DNA from: Symbiodinium natans | Taxonomy: Eukaryota > Sar > Dinophyceae > Suessiales > Symbiodiniaceae | NCBI GenBank assembly: GCA_905221605.1 | Contig: CAJNDS010002704.1 | Location: 124,001 to 188,000 of the forward strand | Length of the DNA stretch: 64,000 nucleotides | Reading direction: 5' to 3' | Shown here: piece after piece, positions 1 to 11,000 of the stretch | Position numbering within the stretch: the first letter of the stretch is position 1 | Layout of the letters: every line of letters begins with the position of its first letter | Program-made: the position numbers and the translations under genes | The notes under the pieces: generated by a model | Database searches by the model: none | What the model saw: the letters and a program-made list of their open reading frames with translations, nothing else | Told to the model about the DNA's origin: nothing

Positions 1-1345
1 AACATGGTATCCCCTGACCCCGCCCGCCGCCCCCCCCCCCCCCCCCACCCTCAAGAACCCAAGTCGAAACAATGGCCACTCGCTTGTACGGGAACCTACG
101 ATCGAAAGCCAAGATTCCTCTCACAGCTTTGCCCGGATCTTGGATTTTTGGATCCAGGCCAGATTCCAACTTGAAGCGGAATCGGACCGTGTTAACAAAC
201 GGGCTCATGTCAAGCCTACGATCCCACGACTACCAGTAGAGCCTTCCGGGGTTTCATCCACCGAGGCCCAACTCTGTGTGACGTCTTGCGCCTGCTTTTT
301 GTTTGCTTGGGATGGGTACCCGCCCAGCCGACCGGCATCTTGGAGCGGGCAGCGCACCAGGAGCAAAGGGCAGGTGCGGAACAGCTAATCCGCGACTCCC
401 CCCCCCCCCAAGCCCCCAGAAAATCAATCAATTAGGGTTTGAGAAGGCACCCATGGTCTGTCGGCAAAGCTAATTCTGCCGGGACACGGATACAGTAGGA
501 GTGGCCAACCAAAACAGTTGCAGCTCCCCCACCAGCCTGAGCAAGCCGAATCTGCTTTCAAGAAGTGTTTTCAGCACTGGCTCAGTTCATTTTGACATGC
601 CGGGACTCTGGCCAAAGACCCACGCTGGCTTCGGAGGCGGCGCATCAGCAACTGAAGGGCAAAACCAGCAGGAACACTTGCAGCAGAGCGCGTGCGCGAC
701 AGTGTCAAAGTTTGTACATTGGACGTTCGGTGAAAACCTCTCACTCGAACGTCTCTCAGGAGCATCCACGGAGTGGATGATCAGTTCACCGAGCATTCTG
801 GGTTACGGGAGGAATCTTAGACCCACTTGCAAAAGCTCTGCGCCTGCTGATTGTCGTCTATGTCAGCATAGCTCTCGCCAAGCATGCCTCCCCACCTCGC
901 AACGGCTTCAGTTTTTTCGTAACAGCGCTCATTGCAACTTCGAGGAAGTGGCGGCTCTCACTCGACGCCTTTCCTAACTGGGACCAAGGTCCCCACCACT
1001 CGTCCTCTCACTCGACGCCTTTCCTAACTGGGACCAAGGTCCCCACCACTCGTCCTCCACCGTCGAGGTGTCAATGTGAATCTTGTCGAAATCCTTTATA
1101 CGCATGCGGGGAAGAAAGCAGTAAAATCTTTCCTAACGCACGTACCGGGAGGTTGACGCGTCTCTCACACATACAGTTGCATGCAGCTGCATATGCGCCA
1201 TGTGATTATGATTATGGTAATTATTTTGATTACTCTTATCATTACTATTGTTATGATTATCATTATTACTATTTTTATTTTTCTTAGTATTGTTAGTTGT
1301 ACGACTCTTTTCACTAATATTATTCTTCGCATTACTATTCTCATT
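1..1345. other. No gene recognised
   Basis: I see no recognisable coding region on either strand. The stretch holds a poly-C run at about 30-46 and a shorter one near 400-410. It also holds a 50 bp tandem duplication near its right end, listed separately. The open frames here are short, overlap each other and show no domain I recognise. Confidence 0.5.
955..1054. repeat. Two tandem copies of a 50 bp unit
   Basis: The unit beginning CTCTCACTCGACGCC and ending CCACCACTCGTC occurs twice back to back, at 955-1004 and 1005-1054. By eye the copies are identical, which suggests a recent local duplication. No function is apparent. Confidence 0.85.
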
Positions 1346-1351
1346 ATATGT

Positions 1352-1384
<33 letters not shown>

Positions 1385-2460
1385 CACATACACATATACA
1401 TATACATATGCATATACATATACCTATACATATACATATACCTATACATATACCTATACATATACATATGCATATATATTCAGTCCTCCAGCATCTCGGC
1501 TGTCTTCTCAGAATCTGGGCTGGCCTACGCAGCAGCGGCGCGCGACACACGGGTTCCAAGGCGCAGTGCAAGATCAAGTGCCTGGTAAACGGCTTCCAAC
1601 TCTGCCCGGACTCGCACGGGAATGTCCTGGGAGAACAGGAAGGCTCATGGTGCTGGCAGTGTTCCGGGTTGGAGGTATTCCTCTTCAGCAAGGACACCTA
1701 CACGAAGACGTACACACACACATACACATTTCTGACGGACTAGCCTGTAGACTAAACACTCCTCGTACATCCGACACAACAACAAATGCAGAACAACATG
1801 TGGCTATCATGGCCAAAATAACGAAACCATTGCGAGATAAAAGAGAGGCACCTTGCCACACGCAACGCCGGTGGAGTCGAACCCTCCGAGCTTCTTGTGC
1901 TCGCGTGCCTGCCGGAATATCAACTGGGGCCGCCCGTCATTTCTTGTGCAGGCTCCGGCATGCTATATTATATATATATATATATATATTTCACGACTTT
2001 GAAAAGGCCCCCTTCGGGTCTAGGGTACTAGTGTTTGGGGTTTTTAGAACCCCATTCTGGGCCTCTCGGAAGATCTCGAGTCCAGACTTCGGAACGAAGT
2101 CCTGCCATGATAGTTCCCACATACAGCTCAGTTCTACACGGGCTCTTTGGGCCTCGCTTTGGGGTAGAGGGGGGGGTAGTTAGGGGGGGTCGCATGCTAG
2201 CTTTAGGTATCTAAAGACCTCCACGAGGAGGCAGAGAGTTTGTGGAACCGCGCAGATGAACCTCACACGGAGGTCTTCTATAGTTATAGCTATAGTTATA
2301 GCTATAGTTATACCTATATTGATATCTATATTATTTCTATTTATATTTATATTTATGTATTTGTACGTTGCAATTTTATCTTTATTTATATATTTACTTT
2401 TTTACATATATGTATAGATATTGTATACTATATATATATATACATACACCATATATGTAG
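1346..2460. repeat. AT-rich microsatellite cluster
   Basis: A TATACA/CATATA-type satellite runs from about 1346 to 1480, followed by a (TA)n run at about 1964-1990, a TATAGC-type run at about 2278-2320 and further TA-rich sequence to about 2460. Long open frames across this stretch, with Tyr/Thr or Ile/His runs, are translations of the satellite and not genes. Confidence 0.85.
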
Positions 2461-2529
2461 CTCCATGTTCACATAGAAACTGGATTTCACTGGTATTCCA
2501 ACATATATATATACATAGATTTCATTCTC

Positions 2530-4849
2530 TTCGCAAATCGATTATACTAAGATGCTCTCCCGTCACACCACGCAGATTGTGCGCGTGTCCCCCAAGCATC
2601 AGACGTGACTTCAGCTTGCGGGTATGCGCCGACTCAAGCTGTGCAAATGGGTTTGGGTACCTCGCAGAGCCCACTGACATCCTTAAACATGATGGACTCT
2701 GGGCGCTGTCCTCAGAAGCGATTCAAGCCGGAACAGATTTTCTGGCCATGTCTATGATTGTGACATAGCTACTCGTTTGCACGCTTGAGACACACATGAA
2801 GTTCTCCAAATACGTGAATGACAACGACTGTTAATACGTGAATTTTTGCCGAACCGATAGCGCAGCCTCTTACAGCCACAGTAGAACACAACTCTGCGAG
2901 ATTCTGAACCTGCAAACCTGAAGCACGTCACGATAGCCTTCAGAAAGGCACAAAAGACACATGACGTTCCATGCATCTCCACCGGCCCACTGCAATCTCC
3001 AGCTGCAACCATGCATCTGCAAGCTCAGAGTAACTATGACTTCTGGTTTGTCTCGCTCAGGCGAGCGACATTTGTTGTAATCCTTGCTGCAACGCCAACT
3101 TGAGGGCACATGGCCAGCACCAGTCAACAACCGGCCAAATCGACACCGACATCCGGCGGCGATGCACATGCAAACAAGCCAAGCAAAGCAAAACCCAAGC
3201 GGCTCAGCGTAACTATGACTTGCTGATAAATTCGTCGCTCAGCCGAGCGCAGAACAGTGATCATCCTTGCCGGCTCCGGCTGCCGCAACGTTTCCCCAAA
3301 ACAGGGTTACCCTTTCTGGAGAGTTCCAAAGTGATGGTTTGTTCGGTAGGCGCGACCAACCCTAAACCTCGCCTTTGAAAAATGCTGCTCATGATAGCAT
3401 GCTGCTGATGATAGTTGAGGACCCATGCACGGGAGGGTTGAATACAACTCCAAACATTCGACGAGCTAGGTTCAGGTCCCAACCTGGATTTGTCCAGCTT
3501 GATTCCCAGCTCTTTGCCAGAATGCCATAACAGAGCGTCCCTTCCCATGTCCTTGAAAGCAATGCAAGCGGTCTCCAGGCAACGCGTGAAAGGCCTCTGA
3601 ATTGCGAGGGTTGCAGTCGCTGCCAGACGGCATTTGACAGGTTGCAAACACCAAATTACTCCAAAGCTGAGTGCTTGGCGAGCTACAAACAACATCGGGA
3701 TCTCAGTAATGCTGCAAAATCTATTTGCAACGAGCAGGGAGCATTCAAGTGTCATGTGTAGGCTGCTACAGCTAAGGCTTTGACCAAAGATTCTGGTCAT
3801 CCAAGTTGCCTGGATGGAAGCAGATGTCGGCATCAGTCAATGGCTGGGCTGACTTGAATTCCGTGAGTCGGTGCTTCGTCGGCATTTACACATTCAGCGA
3901 CGGATCAACGAAGGAAAACCTTGTCGCTGGGCCTGCGGTGCACCCATCCCACAACCCCAATGAACTTATGGACGTTTCATCTTCAAGTCTTGTCCACATT
4001 TCCCCCTCGTGAGTTTCCGGCCAGCTGCCCCCAAGTCCACCCTCAGCCTTCTGCCACATTAGATACATTAGGCATTGTCTTGCAGCGGTGGCTTACAACG
4101 GTTCATCGAGGCTTGAGTTCAAGCGGCATGGCGGGCTTTGCCGAGCTTTGCCGAGCTTCTCGGCCTTTACTTCATGTTTCCTCCTGTTGCCATTTTGCAG
4201 CTTCTATCTTTTGCCCCTGAGTGGGAGCAGCAGACACGGTGGCCCTTAGCTTGCATTTTCGACGTGGGTTGAAGCCAAGTCAAATTTGCCACAGCACAGA
4301 ACAGGCCTGTGGGTTCATCACCCGGGCCTGGCGACGCATGGACGGTCGAAGCAGCCCCGGCTACAAAAAAACTCCCTCCCCTTAAACCCTCACCCTAGAA
4401 AAACCCTCAACATTCCTGAAACTTTGAAATTCTTGTGGAACTGATGAGTATCCGCTGCCACTATCGTGCCGATGACGCATGTCCTGCCTTGGCATCTCGC
4501 AGCTTCTTCCTGAGCTCCTCTGCTTCCAGGCGCCCAACCTGCCCAAAACTCCGCACGACAAGCAGCTGCAGAATCCAATGTCACGACGTTGGGATGCTCC
4601 CCCTTATGCTCACAGTCCTTAATAGGGATTCGAGTACCCCCCCCCCCCCCTTTATAATCCCCATTGAGGGCTGTTAGTATTTCCAAGGTGCTGCGCCTCG
4701 GAAAGGCCATGATCCTCGGCACTGTCCCAGCATCTGCTTAGACTGGCTGCTGAAACACAAGCATCTGCATTGTCAGGATCCCTGCCAAAAGTGCATACTG
4801 ACACGGATTCACTTGAACCATGCTACCAGTACATGACATCACACCTCAA
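2530..4849. other. No gene recognised
   Basis: Open frames on both strands are short or, like the 190-codon frame at 3261-3833 on the minus strand, show no motif I recognise. There is a short direct repeat near 4135-4155 (TTTGCCGAGC twice) and a poly-C run near 4638-4650. Confidence 0.45.
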
Positions 4850-4878
4850 CCTAAACCCTAAACCCTAAACCCTAAACC
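4850..4878. repeat. Interstitial telomere-like repeat, CCCTAAA
   Basis: About three and a half copies of CCCTAAA, the complement of the TTTAGGG telomere repeat known from plants and dinoflagellates. Too short to be a chromosome end. Confidence 0.85.
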
Positions 4879-4952
4879 TCAAGAACACAAGAAGGCAGGT
4901 TGATGGCGATCAGCGCTTCAGAGCTGCATCTCTGCAGGACCTGGTACATTAC

Positions 4953-5161
4953 CCAGCGCTGAGTCCAAGGCATTCTCCCAGAGCATCCCGAGTGGCGACA
5001 AGTTCTCCTGAGAATGCCACTGCTGGGAGCATTTCGCCATGGGCTGTACTCCGACAGACATGGAAGCAAACGATCTTTGAACACCCGCCCTGGAAAACTC
5101 CGGCGCGAGCGGCCTGCGCCGCGTTCCATCGACTTTGCCCATGGCGGACGAAGAACACAAT
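4953..5161 (-). CDS. Histidine phosphatase (phosphoglycerate mutase-like), two exons of a partial gene
   Basis: The exon at 5161-5114 reads IVFFVRHGQSRWNAAQ. This is the RHG signature of the histidine phosphatase superfamily, in which the His accepts the phosphate. It starts after CCCAG and ends before a GC dinucleotide that can serve as a dinoflagellate donor. A second likely exon, 5007-4953, follows an AG|G acceptor and begins ENLSPLGMLWEN; it ends before GTAATG, and joining the two keeps the frame. Family members usually have 'DHPL...G' soon after this point, and I cannot find it clearly, so further exons are missing or the copy is degraded. Upstream exons are not identified. Substrate cannot be inferred: the family includes sugar phosphatases, mutases and protein phosphatases. 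Confidence 0.45.
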
Positions 5162-5890
5162 CTGGGCAATTGTTGACTCGAGCTGTGCCCAGAGCGCAAG
5201 GCTTGCACTGGCACGCAACACAAGAAGGTTCGGATCGCCTGGCCTGCTCCCGAGGCAGGTCCCCGTCCTTGCAACACAGAAGTTTGCTGCACTTGGGATC
5301 CAGGCGACGCCATCTGTGACATCCAAGGTGGGTGTCCTTCTGGTTGGGCTCTGCAGCCATGTTGATTTTTAGAGCACCTGTGACACAATGCAACGGAGCC
5401 CGCGATGAGCCTGCGGTTTGGGGGCGAGGCCGTGTATGGGCCACATGGGCCATGATGGCATACCGTGGCCCTGTGTGAGCCTGCCTTGGTCCAATTCCAC
5501 GTTGCCGCGGTCTTGCAGTGCCATCGGCACGGTCCGGCCAACGTGAGCTTGGGAACTACGTGGAACGTCATGGGAACTATGACTCGGGGCTGTCTGTGCG
5601 TGTCCTTGGATTCCTTGGAGCTCCGGCTTCCCATTCGTCATGCTTTGCGTGTCTGGCATTCAAGTGCACTCAAGAAAACCCTTCTGTCACTTCATTTAAG
5701 GCTGGCAAAGTGTCACGGGCTTGTAGTTTCGGTCAGCAGCGGTTGCACATGCATCTGGACAAACTTGTCTTGCGTCTCCCAGCTGTCTAGACAGGCCGGG
5801 GTGAAGACCTTTGCCCGCTAGGGTTCGCGAAGCGCCATAGATCAGCACCTGGAGAGGTGCCACGGCTTGAGGACACCAGGTGCAATGCAG
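5162..5890. other. No gene recognised
   Basis: This may include upstream exons or introns of the histidine phosphatase, but none can be defined. No repeats of note. Confidence 0.35.
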
Positions 5891-6221
5891 GAATAATCCG
5901 AGCACCTGTTTAATTAATACCTCCACATTTAAAGACGAGAAACCCGCCGGAAGACTACTTTCCATTACGGGGGTTTTGGTATGGGCCAATACCACCACAT
6001 TTAAAGAAAAATGGGGGGGGGTCCAAAATCTGTCGGCAGGCTTCTTGTCTTGCTTGCTGAGCTGCGAAGCTACAGCACCTCAGGGATCTGCAGCCCAAAG
6101 ACTTTTAATACAGAATCATTGCTTTGCCCTGGTCCTATGGTCCTATTATTACGGCGCCCCGCCTTTCTTATTCTGGCAAGGGGTGGGGGGGGCCCAACTA
6201 AACAGGTGCTCGGATTAATTC
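5891..6221. mobile_element. MITE-like element with about 23 bp terminal inverted repeats
   Basis: The left end (5891-5913) begins GAATAATCCGAGCACC. The right end (6198-6221), read on the other strand, begins GAATTAATCCGAGCACC. The two ends match over about 23 bp apart from a one-base indel and a few differences. The 330 bp interior has no coding potential and contains two copies of CCACATTTAAAGA (about 5924 and 5994). This is the architecture of a non-autonomous DNA transposon. I could not assign a target-site duplication. Confidence 0.7.
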
Positions 6222-6445
6222 ATAGCACACACGCAACTGAGATCAGTGCGATGTGGCGCAGAAGCAGCCTGCAGTAATAGTCTGATGCACGCAAGGGCAC
6301 GTTTACACTGAGGGGGTGCAATTGCACAAACACGTCAATGCTCTATCTGCACTTGGAAGCAGTGTCTTGACACAGGTTACACGTGTAGTCCATGCAAAGC
6401 CATGCTCCCGGAAGGGTACAAGCATGTCAACCTATTCTCACAATT

Positions 6446-6549
6446 TGGGGGGCTTACGAAAATGGGGGACCCCTAAAATAGACCCCAAATAGCAGGATTC
6501 CCTTATAGTAGGGACCCAAATCTGGGACCCTGAATTTCGGAAACCACCA
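6446..6549. mobile_element. Short MITE-like inverted-repeat element, GGTTTCC/GGAAACC family
   Basis: About 104 bp bounded by TGGGGGGCTTACGAAAAT on the left and ATTTCGGAAACCACCA on the right, which are imperfect inverted repeats. The middle carries CCCCAAATAGCAGGATTCCCTT, the core seen in the copies at 29973 and 50101. No coding capacity. Confidence 0.65.
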
Positions 6550-7262
6550 TTTGAAGATGAATCTTCTTGCTGCTTAGCGACGCCCGATGAGCGTCGGTTA
6601 GGGCCTCCCGGCATGTCATGCAACGAACATCAGAATGCATAAGCCGCGCAGAGCATGATGACAATCCCGCATGATATCTAACACTTGAAGTCTGCACCCC
6701 ACCCTCTCACCTATATAAAGGGATGCAGGGACGGAAGCAGAAAGAAGAGGAAAGCCCTGAAGCTGAACAGTGGTACCGAACTCCACTTTCGAGCTGCGGC
6801 CTCCAGTTCGGATCCCAGCAGACGCTGCCCTGGGAGCTTGGGCAACCCATGCCCAAGATGCCAAGAACGCACAGGGCACAGATTTTATACATATATATAT
6901 ATATATAAACGCAGCACTTTTTGTGTGGAACCTCCTATGCCATGGCAACCACGAAGGAAACTGCGGGACCCCACCCAGCAGCGAAGTCGTGCAGCGGTCG
7001 ACCAGGCTTAGAAAGCTCGCCTCCACTTCTGCATGGTGCTTTAATGACATGGCACATTTCTGCTGACTCTCTTCTGACTCATTGCACACGCCTGAGAAGG
7101 ACATGTCGACCGAACCGGGAGTTTGTCTTGCGTGTTCTGGCATGTTTGCAACGGGCTCTGTGCAGAATGCACTACCAGTGGCGCCTTGGCACCCTGTCGT
7201 CCAGCAGCCGACTGGCCGAGGTCAAGGTTCTTGCATCTTGCGCAGGGGTCATGCTAAACGAC
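6550..7262. other. No gene recognised
   Basis: Unique-looking sequence with a (TA)n run at about 6889-6908. No supported gene. Confidence 0.4.
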
Positions 7263-7331
7263 ATGGGGGGTTTCCGAAAATAGGGGTGCCCGTTTTGGTG
7301 GGGTCCCCTTTAAGGGGATTCTACTCTATTT
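7263..7331. mobile_element. Left half of a MITE-like element split by the retrotransposon
   Basis: Begins with TGGGGGGTTTCCGAAAATAG and runs through GGGGATTCTACTCTATTT, where the LTR begins. The right half lies at 17097-17139. Joined across the insertion the two halves make an element like those at 24697 and 51738. Confidence 0.75.
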
Positions 7332-7555
7332 AGTTGAACAGGTTAGAACCTGGCCTAAGCCTGAAAGGGGAAGGACCAGGCACAACCAAAAGAAGGGTTC
7401 AGGGACCCTCAAAGCCCTCAACCCTGCGTGCAAGCCGCACCTCATGCGGCCTTTTTACTTGAGCCAAAAATGGTCAGAAGGTAAGTCATCCTAGTCTGCA
7501 CAACATGACTATACATGCTTTACAATAGAGGAAGGAAGCTCGTGATTCTTCAACT
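7332..7555 (-). repeat. 3' LTR of the copia element
   Basis: 224 bp, ending in the inverted repeat AGTTGAA...TTCAACT; the more usual TG...CA lies one or two bases inside. Read in the sense (minus) direction it contains CTGACCATTTTTGGCTCAAG (7477-7458), a near match to the dinoflagellate spliced-leader core. It also has a 6 bp stem with a 5-base loop (7434-7450) followed on the plus strand by a run of T. Confidence 0.95.
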
Positions 7556-7564
7556 CCCCCCTTC
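7556..7564 (-). other. Polypurine tract of the copia element
   Basis: On the minus strand GAAGGGGGG abuts the 3' LTR. This is the expected position and composition for the RNase H-resistant primer of plus-strand DNA synthesis. Confidence 0.85.
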
Positions 7565-8052
7565 ATGTTTGCAGAACTTTCAGTCGCCAAGCTCATTACA
7601 GCTCGATTACGGACTTTAGGAAGACTGCAGCTGCAAGCTCAGCTCAGCAGCTAAACCTACTGTCGATTGTGGCGCGGGCTCAGCCATGCGCAGTTGAATC
7701 CGGTATCTCAGGTGATCAGGCTGAAACACAGACTCAATGAACCTTTAAGGTAATTCTACCTGCAATCTATACAAAACTACTCTCAACCGGTGCAGGACTG
7801 TGCTCAGGCGAAGTCAGAGCGGCGCTTGGGAGCAGCCGGACACTGACACAACGCAGTGCAAGGCTGAGGGCAGGCAAGAAGTGCAGGATGAGATCCTCAA
7901 GAACTCATTCAGATGACACAGGGATGATGGCTCATATCCAAGTGTCTGCAAAAGCACGATGATGGAGGTAGCGCAGGAGCAGCTTGACAACCATCACAAA
8001 CATATCACCCAAGGAATTTTCAAAAGACTTCAGGCGACAGGGAAGTGCATGC
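7565..8052 (-). other. Retrotransposon 3' untranslated region
   Basis: About 490 bp between the ORF2 stop codon and the polypurine tract, with no coding region I recognise. It may hold packaging or RNA-processing signals, but none can be named from sequence. Confidence 0.6.
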
Positions 8053-11000
8053 TTAGATGGGAACATCTGGCAGATGCTCAGTGGAGATGTGGAGCAACTT
8101 CAGTGCATGAGCCCACTTCTGGACCGAAAGAGCCTTCGTCAAAGGATCACCTTTCTGGTCATTAGTGTTGACATAGCCCAGTTCAACATCATCGTTGTCG
8201 TTCACAGCTTCGCACGTAGATGAAACGTTGATGCGATGAGTTTTGGACAAATGCCTCAGCTTAGCTGAATATCCTTTACGGACAATGGCAATGCAAGCCT
8301 CATTATCTTCACGACACAAGAGCTTAATGCCAGGGATTATGGTTTGCCAAACTTCAAGTAATGGCAAGGCATCATTGAACAGCGCACTGCTCAAGGACAC
8401 GAATTCTGCTTCGGTAGAGCTCCTTGAGACCACTTTCTGTCTCTTGCTGGACCATGACAGAAGAGCAAATGAGTTGCTTCCTTCAAGGGCAACGATATAC
8501 CCACTTGTGGAACGTGCGGTGTCAGGACATCCGCCGAAATCTGAATCCACATACAGGGCAAGGTGCAAAGATGAAGCTGGGTCGTGGACAAACATCACAG
8601 GGTTGTATTGAACCGTCGCAGCAATGTAACCCACCAACCTGGCAACCCTTTTATCATCGTTCACTGACCAACGACATACATTGGTCGTGAGGGTAGTGAC
8701 GGCCACCATAAGATCTGGGCGATTCAAACGTGCAAGCCACAGAATCTTCATCAGGATGCGAGCGGCGCTGTCAGCAAGAGAACCCCGAGCATCATTATCA
8801 CTTAGTGATAGAGCTCCTGGGTCAACATGCGGGGTCCTCTGGTGCTTAACAGCGGAACCAACCAAGGATTCATACAAGTCAACACACTGTTTGGCGAAGT
8901 CTTCAGTTTCCAACGCAAGGGCTGGCTGATTGTCATACAAGACGTGGCGATGACTGCGACCAAGCACTCTGGTGAGAGGAGCATAAGGCTCGAGGTCAAC
9001 TTGTTTCGACAAGGAACTCCAGAAACCTTTATGCTTCGACAACTTCCCGCTCAATGTGAGGTCGTCAACATATACGCACAAGATCAGATCCAATGTTGGA
9101 AAATAATACACAGAAGGAAGGTTGGGGAATTCAATTCCACCAAGACCAGTGAGAATGCCATGCAAATGCCTTTGCCAATGCGCTGATGACTCAGGGTGTC
9201 CATACAAGGCCTTGTAGAGCGGTGCACAGGGCTGAATTGCGTCTCTCTTAGAAGCTGGGACGAGTTCTGGTGGCAAGAGGACGAAAGTTCGGTTTTTGCT
9301 CTTCAAGGCTGCTTGTGTATACGCCTTAATGGCGTCGCTAGTTGTCACACCATGAGATTCGAGAAGACCGAATCCAATGACCGTGTTCAGTCCCTCAAGC
9401 GAAGAAGGGGCAGACGCGAAGAGTTCTTCGAACACAGCAGACATTCCAGTCTGGTCACGTATATCGTCTCCACGAAAGACGATACGCGCCTTAAGCTTCC
9501 AAGAATCAGGCTCTAGTTCAGCGCCTTTCACACTCATGATGACCATCAAGTTTCCGAAGTGGATCACATTGGAAGTCCTGCGAGCCCATGCAAGAACCTC
9601 ACTCTTCGGCATGATCTCTTCTTCTATCCAGGTACCTGCCTTCAAAAGACCATCTTTTTCTTCTTGGACCTTTTCAAGCGCAGCAGGCTGGGAAGTCCAT
9701 TCCCTTCTATCCAACAGCCGATGGACGTAACCAGGGATTCGGATGTGGCGCATACCAGACTCAAACATCAGGAGATCGAGCGGTAGTGGCGGCCGAACGT
9801 CCTTAACCCTGTGAAGTTGAGGAAAAGTGGGCACACATGGCAACGCTGGTGCAACAAATGCTTTCGCATAAGGAAACAAAGATGCCAAAATTGCTCTGGC
9901 CATGGCCTCAGGGTAAAAGGCTGAGCGTCTTGAGTCAGAACCTTCAACGGTATCGTGCTTGAAGTGCTTAGGATGTGAACACTGATAAGCCGCAAAGTCA
10001 TGTGCCAAACGCTTACTACTAGTTAATATCTTCCAAGGCTTCAGCATTGGGCCACCTCTGGAAGACACAAGTCCGAAAGCGCATCCGTGGAACTCAACGG
10101 TGAGAAGATTGAACTGGTCAACAAAAGCAATGATCTCAGGCAAAGACCAACCAGCAGCGTCTCTTGGCCACTCGAAACTTACTTCACCCCCCTGAAGTAT
10201 GACTAATGCAGCAACCCGGATGAATTGCAACAATAGCTTCCGGGATTTCTCCCTTTCGGCGGTAAGCTTTTCAAGGTACCCCGGCTTAGTGGCCAGGTTC
10301 ATGCGGGACCACGCTGACCAAGGTCCACATTCAAGGGATCCATGGATGCAGCAACCAGGAGTTGCACTGACTTGGTGGATGAGCTGATCGATGGCCAAGG
10401 GATCCTCGAGATTGATGCTTTCGCGGCACAACCGAACCACTTGAACACCCAGTTCTGGACCAAGGTGCCCAATCATGGAATCCGGAGCGCAGCAAAACTC
10501 ATAAAGTACCAATGCACCAGGCTTCTGATGCCGACAGGCAGGCAAAGCTCCAACACCGGGGAGTGCTTCATCATCTTCGGGAATGGAAGGTTCGTATTCC
10601 GGCGTCCTGAGGAAGTCTAGCTCTGATTCAGCATCTCTTTCTGTAGACCTACCCAAAGCAGCAAGTTCCACTTCAACTGCTTCTTCATCGGCTGGGTCGA
10701 TCTCAGGAGGAAGATCAGGCAAACCAAGATGCTCGAAAGACAAGAGCCTCTCGTGATCCTCAAAAGGTTGAGACGAAGTTTTGGCCTCGTCACCGAACGC
10801 CTTTTCAAAACGAGCAACACATTCAGGATTGTGGTCGGAACGGTCTCTTTCACAGGCAGTACAACCTGGAGTAGGGCCAAGCTTCAGAAATCTTGAATAG
10901 GTGATGTAGATCCTTCGGGCCTTTTTCTTGATGTTGGCTTGGTCGCCTGAGAAAGGCAGAGGAAGAGGATCTGGTATTACGAAGTCTTCTCCTCCACAAA

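Noticed and set aside
1133-2183. Frames of up to 297 codons with Tyr/Thr and Ile/His runs
   Set aside because: Produced by the TATACA microsatellite; no domain outside the repeat.
4918-5634. 238-codon minus-strand frame as a single-exon gene
   Set aside because: It overlaps the histidine phosphatase exon in another frame and has no motif; only the RHGQSRWN frame is supported.
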